Shown here: piece by piece, positions 51,254 through 62,621 of the stretch | How the letters are laid out: every line of letters begins with the position of its first letter | How positions within the stretch are numbered: the first letter of the stretch is position 1 | NCBI RefSeq assembly: GCF_039522665.1 | Contig: NZ_BAAADV010000001.1 | Location: 496,001 to 560,000 of the forward strand | Direction: 5' to 3' | DNA: 64,000 nucleotides | Origin: Natronoarchaeum mannanilyticum | GTDB lineage: Archaea > Halobacteriota > Halobacteria > Halobacteriales > Natronoarchaeaceae | Made by a program: the position numbers and the translations under genes | The notes under the pieces: generated by a model | The model's input: the letters and a program-made list of their open reading frames with translations, nothing else | The model's database searches: none | What the model was told of the DNA's origin: nothing

Positions 51254-52903
51254 TCAGTCGAGCGTGAAGTTCCCGACTCGATCCAGCGCGTACCGGAACG
51301 ACCACGCCGCGACGCCGAGCCAGCCCAGCAGGGCGACCCCGGCACCGGCGCGGACCGCAACGCCCGAGACGCCGACCGCGCCGGCGACCCACCCGGATCC
51401 GCCCGCGGAGATCAGCAGCCAGGCCAGCAGCGAGAACGGGAGCACCAGCAGCGAGTAGACGGCGAAGGCGGACTTGCTGGGGGCGGTCGCCTCGCGGTTG
51501 TTCATCACCTGCACCGTGCCGAAGCGCGGGAACGCGACGCCGATCCCCGTCGCGAGCAGGGTCGCACCGAGGACGCCGAGCGCGGTGACGACCGCGAGTC
51601 CCGCCGCCTCGACGATCCCGAGCGGGCCGAGAACGCCGACGAGCGCCGCCAGCACCGCGCCGGGAACCAGCGCGCAGAGCGCGCCCGCGGCGGCGTGACC
51701 GACGACGACGTGGCGGCCGCCGCGCGGGGCGCTCAGCGCGACCGGCATCGTCGCGCCCTGGTCGCCCAGCACGTTGAGGGTGAACGCCGAGCCGGCCGCC
51801 CAGACGACGAAGCCGGCGACGAGCCAGGGGACGTGGGCCGGGATCGCCCCCGAAACGTAGATCTCCTGGGCGAGCGGGAACGCGCCGAACAGCGGATAGG
51901 CGACGTACGCGAGCTGGATCGGCGCGCGGCGCGCCCGGAGCACGACGGTCCGCACGACCGAGCGGGTCGGCCGGCCGACGCCCGAGGGCAGCAGGTCGGC
52001 GACGCGATCGCTTGTCGAGGCGCCGGCGTCGGCGTCCGCGCTCGATTCGTCGTCGCCCTCGATCACGCCGTCGGCCAGCCAGTGGGCCTCGGCGACGCGT
52101 GCGCTCACGACGACCAGCGCGGGGACGACGCCGACGGTGAGCGCCGCGGCCGCCAGGATCCGCAGCGGCGCGACGCCGAGCGTCGGCACGTCGACGAGCA
52201 GGAGATCCGCGAACCAGCCGACCGGCACCGCGGCCATCAGCGGGAACGCGGCGGCCATGACGGCGCCGAGCGCGTCCGACATCAGCAGCCCGAAGTACGC
52301 GATCGCGGCGACGATCGTGATCGCGGTCTTGTTTCGGGCGATCGGCTCGACGGTCAGCAGCGCGTGGCGGAGCACGATCCCGACCAGAAAGCCCAGCGGG
52401 ACCGCCCACGCGAGCACGGCCGCGACGACGACCGGGAGCGCGAGGACGGGCGCGACGGCGTGAGCGCCGACCGCGAACGCGCCCGCGAACAGAGCCAGCG
52501 GGATGCCGATCCACGTCCCGACCACGGCGGCCTCGGCGAGCAAAATCCCGACGACGGCGTCGAAGATCGGAACGGTGGTGAACAGTCCCGCGGGAGCGTC
52601 CGGATCGCCCCGGTAGTTGATCGTCCGGATCGCGACGAACGACGCCGCGCCGAGCCAGCCCATCGCGACGAGGCTGCGGACCCGCTCGGTCGCGACGAAC
52701 TCGGCGACGTCGCCGCCCGTCCGGAGGTCGGCGCCCAGCCCGTGCAACAGCCCCACGAACAGCAGTATCGGGAACGCCATCATCAGCCCGACGAACCCCA
52801 GCACCGCGAGCTGGGTCCTCCGTTCGCTCATCTTGCGCCAGCCCCGTCGGAGCTCGGTCCGGGCGATCAGCCGGTGACGTCGGAACGCGGCCCCGTCGAT
52901 CAC
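51254..52903 (-). CDS. Large multi-spanning membrane protein, ABC-2-type permease-like
   Basis: A 549-residue protein with about 12-14 hydrophobic segments and a polar loop near 285-320 (DGVIEGDDESSADADAGASTSDRV). The N-terminus HRLIARTELRRGWRKMSERRTQL before the first helix is typical of ABC-2 exporter permeases. No ATPase gene adjoins, so it is either served by a distant ATPase or a different family. GTG start. I would call it permease-like, function unknown. Confidence 0.7.
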   Translation of the reverse strand: MIDGAAFRRHRLIARTELRRGWRKMSERRTQLAVLGFVGLMMAFPILLFVGLLHGLGADLRTGGDVAEFVATERVRSLVAMGWLGAASFVAIRTINYRGDPDAPAGLFTTVPIFDAVVGILLAEAAVVGTWIGIPLALFAGAFAVGAHAVAPVLALPVVVAAVLAWAVPLGFLVGIVLRHALLTVEPIARNKTAITIVAAIAYFGLLMSDALGAVMAAAFPLMAAVPVGWFADLLLVDVPTLGVAPLRILAAAALTVGVVPALVVVSARVAEAHWLADGVIEGDDESSADADAGASTSDRVADLLPSGVGRPTRSVVRTVVLRARRAPIQLAYVAYPLFGAFPLAQEIYVSGAIPAHVPWLVAGFVVWAAGSAFTLNVLGDQGATMPVALSAPRGGRHVVVGHAAAGALCALVPGAVLAALVGVLGPLGIVEAAGLAVVTALGVLGATLLATGIGVAFPRFGTVQVMNNREATAPSKSAFAVYSLLVLPFSLLAWLLISAGGSGWVAGAVGVSGVAVRAGAGVALLGWLGVAAWSFRYALDRVGNFTLD

Positions 52904-53103
52904 GAAGGATCACCGTCCGCGCGTCGAACGTGTAATATCACGAACGTCTCTCGGGCGTGTGTTCGACGAGTCGGCCCTTGAAGTATGTGGTTTCGCCGCG
53001 GAACGCCGCGCCCGGTGGGGGATTCTATGCGACACCTGCGGTTAGGAAAGTAAATTCACGCGTACGGGAATTTATTTGTACGTGGGGTGCAGTACGGTAC
53101 GAT

Positions 53104-54189
53104 ATGGAGCGGGACGAGCCATCGGGTGCCGACGAGTACGTCGAGGCCGAGATCCCGGGGGCGCTGTACGAGCGACTCGAGGCGCTGTTCCGGGAGTATC
53201 GGGGGTACGATCCGTCGTCGGTCCAGGAGTGTCTGAGCGTCGTCGCCGATCTCGCCGAGCGGCCCGACCGAGAGGCGACTCCGGCGGCTGCCGGCGAACG
53301 GCGGACGGGCTCGGACGCGACGCGGAACGCCGGCAGGACGCCGAACGCCGAGTCCGCGAAGCCCAACGAGCACGCCGAAAGTTCGACATCCTCGAAGTCC
53401 GCGACGACAAGCGAGCAGCCGAGCGACGAGCCGCCCGCGGAGATCGTCGACGCGATCGACGCCGTGTTCCCGACGAAATGGTCGGCCACCGACGACGCCG
53501 AGCGGTTGCTCCCGCTGGTCGTGCGGCGGTACGTCGCCGCGTCCGACGCCGATACGCGCGTCGAGCGCGAGAACGCCGCCCTGTCGGCGGTCGCGGCCCG
53601 CGAGGGCACGACGGCCGAGGACCTCAGGGAGACGCTCGTCGACGACGTCTACGGCGGGCCCGCGCTACCGGGCGACCTCGCGTCGGAGTTCCTCAGCGAG
53701 GGGCTCGAAAAAGTCGAGCGCCGCCTCGACGACGCCGAGCGCGAGACGCTCTCGCCGGTCGACCTCGTGGAGGGTGACGCCGAATCGGGAACCGCAGCCG
53801 ACGAGGTCGGTCGGGACGACACCAGCACCGAACGTGCGACCGACCCCGACACCAGCATCGAACCCGCCGTCGACGCCGACGCGGCGTCGAACGACGGGGA
53901 CGACGTCTCGATTGGACTCGACCTCGGACCCGGGAGCGGGGATCTCCCGCAGGAGCTGGCCGACGAGATGGCCAGCGACGGCGGGTCGGTCCAGGGCGTC
54001 GACGAGCGCGTCGACAACCTGTTCACGGGGCCGAACGGACTGACCGAGATCGGACTGGACTCGATGATCTCGGGCGCGCGGGCGGACTGCGAGATCTGCG
54101 GCGCCACCCGATCGGTCCAGTCGCTGGAGACGACGACCGACGCGAGCGACGACCGGCGGGTCGATCTCGTCTGCCCGGACTGCCTGTAG
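53104..54189 (+). CDS. Hypothetical protein with C-terminal four-Cys zinc motif
   Basis: A 361-residue acidic protein. The N-terminus (IPGALYERLEALFREYRGYDPSSVQECLSVVADLA) looks like a compact helical domain. A linker of about 50 polar residues follows, then a helical block (about 115-225). The C-terminus carries CEICGAT about 25 residues before LVCPDCL, a likely zinc ribbon. GAATTTATTTG about 26 bases upstream gives a leaderless start. Halobacterial-specific, function unknown; the ribbon suggests nucleic-acid or protein binding. Confidence 0.72.
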   Translation: MERDEPSGADEYVEAEIPGALYERLEALFREYRGYDPSSVQECLSVVADLAERPDREATPAAAGERRTGSDATRNAGRTPNAESAKPNEHAESSTSSKSATTSEQPSDEPPAEIVDAIDAVFPTKWSATDDAERLLPLVVRRYVAASDADTRVERENAALSAVAAREGTTAEDLRETLVDDVYGGPALPGDLASEFLSEGLEKVERRLDDAERETLSPVDLVEGDAESGTAADEVGRDDTSTERATDPDTSIEPAVDADAASNDGDDVSIGLDLGPGSGDLPQELADEMASDGGSVQGVDERVDNLFTGPNGLTEIGLDSMISGARADCEICGATRSVQSLETTTDASDDRRVDLVCPDCL

Positions 54190-54190
54190 C

Positions 54191-54208
54191 GGTTTGCAAA
54201 AGCAAACC
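54191..54208. repeat. Perfect inverted repeat GGTTTGC-AAAA-GCAAACC
   Basis: A 7-bp perfect stem with a 4-base loop, one base past the upstream stop codon and 30 bases before the copD-like ATG. It can be a terminator hairpin for the upstream gene or an operator over the downstream promoter; its position allows both. Confidence 0.55.
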
Positions 54209-54238
54209 TCAAATCCCCCCGGCACACACATCTCCCGC

Positions 54239-54697
54239 ATGGCTATCGTCGAAGCGGCGGCTGTCGTGATCCACACGATATTCGCCGCCGTCTGGGTGGG
54301 TAGCGTCGTTTTCATGACTGTCTCCGTGCTCCCGATGGCGAAAGACGGGCTGCTCGACCCCGAAGCCGTCGAGCGCGCCTCGGGCACGCTGACGAGGATC
54401 ACGCGCTGGAGCGCGCTGTTGCTGCTGGCGACGGGAAGCTACATGGCATCGGAGTTCTACACGGCTGAAGGGCTGTTCGGCTCCGGCAGCGGCCACCTCG
54501 TGCTGACGATGGTCGCGCTCTGGCTGGTGCTGACCGGGCTGCTCGAGATGACGACGCGCCGCCTCGAAGACGGTCTGCAGGCCAAGCGCGTCCGCGCGCC
54601 GGCCGCCGAAACCGAGACGTGGTTCCGCGCGGCGTCGGTCGTCGGCCTCGCGCTGCTGACCGTCGCCGGGCTGCTGTCCTCGCCCGGCCTCATCTGA
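54239..54697 (+). CDS. CopD-like four-helix membrane protein
   Basis: A 152-residue protein of four membrane helices with VVIHTIFAAVWVGSVVFMTVSVLPMAK near the start. The H-x-x-x-x-x-V-W-V-G pattern is that of the CopD/DUF2269-type family. ITRWSALLLLATGSYM and HLVLTMVALWLVLTGLLEM follow. Bacterial CopD assists copper uptake, and some relatives bind haem through His; the role here is unproven. The next gene is a small membrane protein 73 bases downstream. Confidence 0.78.
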   Translation: MAIVEAAAVVIHTIFAAVWVGSVVFMTVSVLPMAKDGLLDPEAVERASGTLTRITRWSALLLLATGSYMASEFYTAEGLFGSGSGHLVLTMVALWLVLTGLLEMTTRRLEDGLQAKRVRAPAAETETWFRAASVVGLALLTVAGLLSSPGLI

Positions 54698-54770
54698 GCG
54701 GACATCCTTCCTCGCGATCCCAAAGCATCTTCCCCCCGCGTCTTTTGCCTGAAGCGTCGTACCCGCCCGT

Positions 54771-55010
54771 ATGGCCGAGCAACCATTCGATCGAGAGACG
54801 CTGCTCGATATCACGGTCAACGCCGTCCCGTTCGCGATACTGGTGATCTTCATTCTCCTGTTCACGTTCGTCACGCCGTGGGGACCGCGCTTCGGCGGCC
54901 AGAACACGCTACCGTCGCTGGTCATGTACGGGCACATGCTCTTTACGACGTTCATGCTCGTCGTCGTGACCTACGTCAGCGCGAAGTACATCTCGCGCGA
55001 CGAACCCTGA
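54771..55010 (+). CDS. DUF6684-type small membrane protein
   Basis: A 79-residue protein with two helices: NAVPFAILVIFILLFTFVTPWG and LVMYGHMLFTTFMLVVVTYVSAKYI. The FDRETLLDITVNAVPF start and the WGP loop are shared by a haloarchaeal family often found near cytochrome-oxidase or copper genes. The CopD-like neighbour fits a role in the respiratory membrane. Function unknown. Confidence 0.78.
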   Translation: MAEQPFDRETLLDITVNAVPFAILVIFILLFTFVTPWGPRFGGQNTLPSLVMYGHMLFTTFMLVVVTYVSAKYISRDEP

Positions 55011-55141
55011 ACGGGCGCCTGCGAGCGTTCGGCGTCCGGACGGGCGTCGGGAGCGACGAGCCAGGAGGCGGACGCCGATTCGGGTACAACAGGTGATGTA
55101 AATCCGCAACGGTTTTTCCGACGACGCGCGCACGGGGAGGC

Positions 55142-56491
55142 ATGGCAGATTACGGACCCGAGTCGGACGACGACGGGACGCCGCGGTGGACCCGCGCGCA
55201 GGCGTCGGGGATCGAGCGCAGTCCCGACGCCGTCGCGCCGATCGTCTACCCGCCCGACGAGCAGGACGCCCCGGAGATCCACGTCTGGGACACCTGGTTC
55301 CTGCGGAACCGCGACGGGTCGATCGCGGAGATCGACGGCTACCGCGTGACGTTCTCGCTGACGGCGCCGGCCGACCTGCTGCCGGGCAAGCGCCACGACG
55401 TCGCGACGATTCGGTACTTCTACTCCCGCGACGGACGAACCTGGCACTGCGGCGGCCCGGTGTTCGAGGACACCGACGAGCAAAGCTCGGCGAGCCCTCG
55501 CTCGACTTCGTCTCGCGAGGACGGAGCCGCGCTGGGCTCGCGCCAGTGGGCCGGATCGGCGCTGTACGACGAGGACGGCGCCGTCTACGTCTACTACACC
55601 GCCGCCGGCGAGCGCGGCGAGGACGAGCTGACGTACACCCAGCGGATCGCCGTCGGCGCCGGGGGACGCGTCGAGACGACCGACGAGAGGCTCTCAATCG
55701 AGGGGCCGTTCGACCACGAGGTGCTGCTCGAACCCGACGGCGATCGCTACGAGCGGGAGGACCAGTCCCGCGGGATGATCTACACGTTCCGCGACCCGTG
55801 GTTCTTCGAGGACCCCGAGACCGGCGAGACGTGCCTGCTGTTCGAGGCCAACACCCCGACCCAAGAGGGCAGCGACGCCGGCGACGGGGATCCCCATCAC
55901 CAGGAGTTCAACGGCAGCGTCGGCATCGCCGTCTCCGAGAGCGGGGATCCGACCGAGTGGGAGCTCGACGACCCGCTGCTGGAGGGCGTCTCCACCAACC
56001 AGGAGCTCGAACGGCCCCACGTCGTCGTGCGCGACGACCGGTACTACCTGTTCCTCTCGAGCCACGAGCACACGTTCGCGCCGGGGATCGAGGGGTACGA
56101 CGCGCTGTACGGCTTCGTCGCCGACTCGCTTCGGGGCGACTACGAGCCGCTCAACGGGAGCGGGCTGGTCGTGACGAACCCGGCGAACGCGCCGTTCCAG
56201 ACGTACTCGTGGGTCGCGTACCCCCACCGCGAGGAGTTGCTGGTGAGTAGCTTCTTCAACTACTACGATCTCCGCGGGCTGTCGCTGGACGACGTCGCGG
56301 AGCTACCGCCCGAGGAACAGCAGCGCCGGTTCGGCGGGACGCTCGCGCCGACGCTCCGGCTCGCCCTCGACGGGACGGAGACGCGCGTGCTCGGCGCGCT
56401 GGATCACGGCCACCTGCCGCTTCCGGACGAGGAGCTGCCACCGCTACTCTCGGAGTACCGGAGCGAGGATCCGGAGCAGAGCGAGTACTGA
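55142..56491 (+). CDS. Glycoside hydrolase family 68 fructosyltransferase (levansucrase/inulosucrase/invertase)
   Basis: A 449-residue five-bladed propeller enzyme acting on sucrose. The nucleophile is Asp50 in HVWDTWFL, the transition-state stabiliser Asp218 in TFRDPWFF, and the acid/base Glu290 in ELERPHVV. All three GH68 residues are present. No signal peptide or Tat motif is visible (N-terminus MADYGPESDDDGTPRW), so it looks intracellular or is exported by an unknown route. It converges on a GH32 gene. GGAGG and GGTTTTTCC lie upstream of the ATG. Levan synthesis, inulin synthesis or hydrolysis cannot be told apart by sequence. Confidence 0.93.
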   Translation: MADYGPESDDDGTPRWTRAQASGIERSPDAVAPIVYPPDEQDAPEIHVWDTWFLRNRDGSIAEIDGYRVTFSLTAPADLLPGKRHDVATIRYFYSRDGRTWHCGGPVFEDTDEQSSASPRSTSSREDGAALGSRQWAGSALYDEDGAVYVYYTAAGERGEDELTYTQRIAVGAGGRVETTDERLSIEGPFDHEVLLEPDGDRYEREDQSRGMIYTFRDPWFFEDPETGETCLLFEANTPTQEGSDAGDGDPHHQEFNGSVGIAVSESGDPTEWELDDPLLEGVSTNQELERPHVVVRDDRYYLFLSSHEHTFAPGIEGYDALYGFVADSLRGDYEPLNGSGLVVTNPANAPFQTYSWVAYPHREELLVSSFFNYYDLRGLSLDDVAELPPEEQQRRFGGTLAPTLRLALDGTETRVLGALDHGHLPLPDEELPPLLSEYRSEDPEQSEY

Positions 56492-56518
56492 GCATCCGAG
56501 AAGTAGCGTTCGACGCCG

Positions 56519-56574
56519 CGGCGTCCGGACGCCGAAGCGTCCGCGGCGTCCAGTCGTCGAGGCGTCCGGACGCC
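56519..56574. repeat. Two GGCGTCCGGACGCC palindromes between convergent GH68 and GH32 genes
   Basis: The palindrome occurs at 56520-56533 (extended to 16 bases, 56519-56534) and 56561-56574, separated by GCGTCC/GGCGTCC pieces. They fill the 90-base spacer. They may end both convergent transcripts; related units occur at 24695 and 51192. Confidence 0.6.
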
Positions 56575-56581
56575 CCGACGC

Positions 56582-58994
<2,413 letters not shown>

Positions 58995-59564
58995 ATGAGT
59001 TTGATCGAACAGTGGACGGGCGTAACGAAGTTCATGGTAACTGAACCGGACGCGTTCATCGACCAGTACGACGAGGATCACGGGATCGGGTATCCGATCA
59101 AGTTCGTGGCGCTGTCGGTGATCGCCATGGCGCTGCCGATCACGCTGCTGATGGTACTCGCGAACCTCTCGTCGCCGGCCGATCTCAGGGCGGCCGCGAT
59201 CATCGGCGCCGCGATCGTGCTCATCGGGTTTGTCGCGTCGATCATCGAGATGCTCCTCGTTCACGGCGTCGTCTACGCGCTCGGCGGGCGCGAGGGGTCG
59301 GTGTCGACGTTCGAGGCGTACGCGTTTCCCTCGGCCGTCAGGCTCGGTCTGGCCTGGATTCCCCTGGTCAACCTTGCCGTCGGTTTCTACGGACTCTACT
59401 TGCAGATCAAGACGCTGGCGTCCTTTCAGGGCGTCTCGTCGGGACGGTCCGCCGTCGCGTTGGTCTTCGCCTCGCTCCTCGTGCTGCCGACGATGGTGAT
59501 CGCGATCGCCGTGATCGCCGCGTTCTTCCTCGAGCTCGGCGGGGGTGGCGGGGCGCCAGTTTGA
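58995..59564 (+). CDS. Yip1-domain membrane protein
   Basis: A 189-residue protein with an N-terminal amphipathic stretch (IEQWTGVTKFMVTEPDAFIDQY) and four to five membrane helices. VHGVVYALGGREGSVSTFEAYAFPSAVRLGLAWIPLVNLAVGFYGLYLQIKTL is the Yip1/YIF1 pattern, the A-Y-x-x-x-P motif included. Prokaryotic Yip1 proteins have unknown roles, perhaps membrane organisation. The promoter is strong and the gene stands alone. Confidence 0.85.
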   Translation: MSLIEQWTGVTKFMVTEPDAFIDQYDEDHGIGYPIKFVALSVIAMALPITLLMVLANLSSPADLRAAAIIGAAIVLIGFVASIIEMLLVHGVVYALGGREGSVSTFEAYAFPSAVRLGLAWIPLVNLAVGFYGLYLQIKTLASFQGVSSGRSAVALVFASLLVLPTMVIAIAVIAAFFLELGGGGGAPV

Positions 59565-59619
59565 TCCATTTTTGAGTGGCATAACGATCTTGTCGAAGAG
59601 TGTCCGTGCTACGACCGTG

Positions 59620-59901
59620 ATGTACGCGGGACTGGTCGACGGCACGGGGCGGATCGAATCGTCAACGACCGAAGGCGAGGGCCATCGCCTACGGATCGAC
59701 GCGAACGAGCTCGTCGATCCCGCGGTCGGTGACAGCGTGAGCGTCGCCGGCGTCTGCCTCACCGCGGATCGGTTCGCCGTGGCGGTGCTCCCCGAGACGT
59801 ACGACCTGACGACCCTCTCCGAAAAGGATCCGGGCGATCCGGTCCACCTCGAACCCGATCCCGTAGCGACGTACGTCGAGCGCCAGCTCTCGACGGCCTG
59901 A
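59620..59901 (+). CDS. Single-barrel riboflavin-synthase-like lumazine-binding protein
   Basis: A 93-residue protein. It starts MYAGLVDGTGRIES like barrel 1 of bacterial riboflavin synthase (MFTGIVEE-x-G), has VGDSVSVAGVCLTA and VLPETYDLTTL (barrel-1-like NGVCLT and PET), then GDPVHLEPDPVATYVERQ. That last part matches the end of barrel 2 (VN-x-E-x-D-x-x-AKYVE). Full enzymes have two barrels of about 95 residues each. This looks like a fusion of the front of barrel 1 with the end of barrel 2. It may bind flavin or lumazine without making riboflavin, or be a remnant. I start it at ATG 59620. Confidence 0.72.
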   Translation: MYAGLVDGTGRIESSTTEGEGHRLRIDANELVDPAVGDSVSVAGVCLTADRFAVAVLPETYDLTTLSEKDPGDPVHLEPDPVATYVERQLSTA

Positions 59902-59994
59902 GCGAGTCGACGGAACGGCGCGCGACGGAACAGCCACAGGAGTGCTCCCGAAGACCCCCTGAGGACTATTGCCTTCGGCATCCACAGGGACCGT

Positions 59995-60561
59995 ATGGGA
60001 GATACCGTTCTGCAGATCGACGGCGATCGATCACGGACAGAAGTCGCGTCGACGCTTCGCGCACTCGCCGAGCAGCTCGACCGCGGCGAGGAGGTCCGGC
60101 TCGTCGGTGACGGCGAGACGATCGGGGTCCGGCCGGCCGACGAGCTGGCCTTCGAGCTGGAGGTCGAGCAGGGGTCGAACGGCGACCGCGAGATCGAGGT
60201 CGAGATCGAACTGGAGTGGACCGAACCGTCCGAGTCGCCGAGCGACGCCGAAGCGGCGTCCGACGCCGAAGTGGCATCGGAAGCCGCCGACGAGCTTTCG
60301 GACGCCGAGGCGTCACCGGCCGCGCCCGAGGAGACGGACGTCGATAAGGCGGTGCCGGACGACGCCGGCACGATCGCGAGCCTCGCGCGGTTCGAGGTGT
60401 ACCGCGACCGCGCCGACGAGTGGCGCTGGCGGCTAGTCCACCGCAACGGGAACATCATCGCCGCGAGCGGCGAGGGGTACACGACCCGACAGAACGCCGA
60501 AAAAGGGATGCGCAGCGTGATGCGGAACGCGCCCGGCGCGAGCATCCTGCGCGGCGAGTAA
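59995..60561 (+). CDS. amphi-Trp domain plus DUF1508 (HVO_2922-like) protein
   Basis: A 188-residue, two-domain soluble protein. Residues 1-78 are an amphi-Trp-type domain (SRTEVASTLRALAEQLDRGEEVRLVG, ending IELEW). A low-complexity Ser/Asp/Ala linker spans about 80-125. Residues 128-188 are a YegP/DUF1508 unit (RFEVYRDRADEWRWRLVHRNGNIIAASGEGYTTRQNAEKGM). DUF1508 units usually pair or dimerise; here one is joined to another fold. Function unknown. Confidence 0.85.
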   Translation: MGDTVLQIDGDRSRTEVASTLRALAEQLDRGEEVRLVGDGETIGVRPADELAFELEVEQGSNGDREIEVEIELEWTEPSESPSDAEAASDAEVASEAADELSDAEASPAAPEETDVDKAVPDDAGTIASLARFEVYRDRADEWRWRLVHRNGNIIAASGEGYTTRQNAEKGMRSVMRNAPGASILRGE

Positions 60562-60581
60562 GCTAACCGGCGAGCGGTGAG

Positions 60582-62333
60582 CTACTTCTCCTCGACGTGG
60601 CGAACCGAGGAGGCGACGCCGCGGGTGCTCTCGGCCATCTCCGGGCCGGACATCGTCGCGCGGCCGACGCCGAAGGCCTTCCGCCCCTCGATGACGATCT
60701 CGTCGCCGACGCGGATCTCGTCGTCGGCGTCGACGATGCCCGGCGCCAGCACGTCGCCGTGGGGCACGAAGGCGTCGATCTCGACGCGCTTGGTCGGGGC
60801 TGGGCTCTCGACCCACCGGCGAGCGCCTTCCAAGGTGAACGCGAGGACGCCGTAGTTGGGCACCATCGCGGCGAGCTGCTCGCCGTCGGCGTCGTGGACG
60901 CGCAGCTTGGGGTAGCGGCTCTCCATCGAGATGTCGTCGAACAGCTCGTCGCCCGCACCGGGACCGAACTGGTAGTCGGCGATCGCGCGAACGGTGTTGT
61001 GCTCGCGCTCGCGCTTCGAGAACTTGAGCTCGCCCTGCATCGTGCTGGCGAGGTTCGCGAGCGACTCGTCGTCGGTGGGGTGGTCCGCGACGGTGTACTC
61101 GAAGTCGAGGCCGAGCTCGGCTTCGACGCGCTCGCAGATGTCGCGGTACCCCTCCTCGGGGACGTGCGCGACGACCCGCGGATACTCGTTGCGCCGGAGG
61201 TACGCCTCTAACACGTCAGCGACGAATCGCTTCTCGTCCTCGGACCAGCGCCCGGTCACCACGGAGTCGTAGTGCTGAGCGGGATAGGTGGTCTCCAGCT
61301 CCTGGGGGACGACGCCGATCGGGCTGGTCATCGAGACGGTGTGGCCGCGGAACTGGACGGCGTCGTGGAACTGCCCGTGGCTCTGGGACTCGCTGTAGGG
61401 TTTCTCGGCCGAGCACGGCACCAGCACGAGCGGGTTGTCGAACCGATTCTCGTAGCGCGTCGTGACGCGCTCGGCGAACCGCTGGATCTCGACGCGCCGG
61501 ATCGTGTCTTCGGTCGCGGAAACGAGTTCCGACCCGCGCAGGACGGGCGTGCGCTGTTCGAGATAGGACCACTGCTGGTCGAACTGGCGGAACGCGGCGG
61601 TGCACCACTGCTCGTGGCGAGCCTGTCCCTCGATGTAGTCCCGGAGGCGCCCGGCGCGGATGCGCTCGCGGACGGTCCCGAGTTCGGCTCGCAGCGCGTT
61701 GACGTTGTGCTCGACGCAGTCCTCGCGGTCGAACTCCTCGACCGACTGCTGGCAGGCCGGGCAGGCGCAGGGGAGTTCTTGTAGGTCCGAGAGGAAGTGC
61801 TCGCCCTCACTGGTGAGATACTTGCCCTGGGTGCCTTTCACCACGGCGCGGTCGGCGTCGAGTAGGTCGACGCCGGCGTAGACGAGCGTGGCGACGTTGG
61901 CCGGCGTCGCGACGCCCGAGAGGTACAGCCCGCTGTCGGCCGGGATCGCCTCGCGCGTCTCGACGACGGCGTCGCGGAACGCGCTGCCGTGGCCGACGAC
62001 ATTTTGAGTGCCCGAGAGGACGTACGCGTCTGCGCCGAAGTCGTCGGCCGTGTCGGGATCCACGACGACCGCGCTGGGGTAGTCGACGTCGGGGTAGTCG
62101 ACCGCGAACGACTCTTTGACTTCGTCGGCCGTTCCGGAGGGAAAGCCGCGGTGGGGCAGGATCGTGAGCTGGCTCTCCGATCCTTCGGGAAGCTCGCGGT
62201 CCTCGGGCCACAGGCTGCCGGCGTCCTCCGCGACGTCGTCGACGAGCGCCGGCGTCGTCAGCGGCTCGTCGAGGCGGAGCTGGGCGATCCGCGCGGCGGC
62301 GTCCCGCTCCAGCACCTCGAAGTAGTCGGTCAT
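60582..62333 (-). CDS. arcS: Archaeosine synthase subunit ArcS (TgtA2)
   Basis: Converts preQ0 at position 15 of tRNA towards archaeosine with a lysine donor and partner RaSEA where present. The 583-residue protein has a TGT-like N-terminal region that lost the catalytic residues, with a zinc site (CACPACQQSVEEFDREDCVEHN). The ArcS motif PCSAEKPYS follows, and a C-terminal PUA domain (about 505-583; VLAPGIVDADDEIRVGDEIVI). It lies just downstream of tgtA in the same direction with 288 bases between, keeping the pathway together. Confidence 0.94.
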   Translation of the reverse strand: MTDYFEVLERDAAARIAQLRLDEPLTTPALVDDVAEDAGSLWPEDRELPEGSESQLTILPHRGFPSGTADEVKESFAVDYPDVDYPSAVVVDPDTADDFGADAYVLSGTQNVVGHGSAFRDAVVETREAIPADSGLYLSGVATPANVATLVYAGVDLLDADRAVVKGTQGKYLTSEGEHFLSDLQELPCACPACQQSVEEFDREDCVEHNVNALRAELGTVRERIRAGRLRDYIEGQARHEQWCTAAFRQFDQQWSYLEQRTPVLRGSELVSATEDTIRRVEIQRFAERVTTRYENRFDNPLVLVPCSAEKPYSESQSHGQFHDAVQFRGHTVSMTSPIGVVPQELETTYPAQHYDSVVTGRWSEDEKRFVADVLEAYLRRNEYPRVVAHVPEEGYRDICERVEAELGLDFEYTVADHPTDDESLANLASTMQGELKFSKREREHNTVRAIADYQFGPGAGDELFDDISMESRYPKLRVHDADGEQLAAMVPNYGVLAFTLEGARRWVESPAPTKRVEIDAFVPHGDVLAPGIVDADDEIRVGDEIVIEGRKAFGVGRATMSGPEMAESTRGVASSVRHVEEK

Positions 62334-62621
62334 ACCTCACAGGTGCCGCGGCGACCGAATGAGGCTGTCGGTCCCCGTCGGCGGGCGCTCTCCGGACGAA
62401 ACGGCCGTGGGATCGACGTCGACGCCGAAGCGGCGTCGAGCCGAAGCGAGGAAGTAGCGAACAGGCGGCACTCGGCCGGGAGTCTACGCTCCCGGATCGA
62501 ATTCCGCGAGGCGACGTGCCGCGCAGTCGCGAACGCCCCGCGGCGTCGGTCAGATCACGGCGATGCTGGCCGCTCGATCAGGTATAAAGCTGTGGCGGCG
62601 CCGAGGGGAGCGAGGGACAGC
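62334..62621. other. Spacer between tgtA and arcS
   Basis: I see no gene in these 288 bases. An 8-bp hairpin (CGACGCCG, loop AAG, CGGCGTCG) is at 62420-62438. A plus-strand GGTATAAAGC near 62580 resembles a TATA box but leads into no gene on that strand. Confidence 0.35.
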
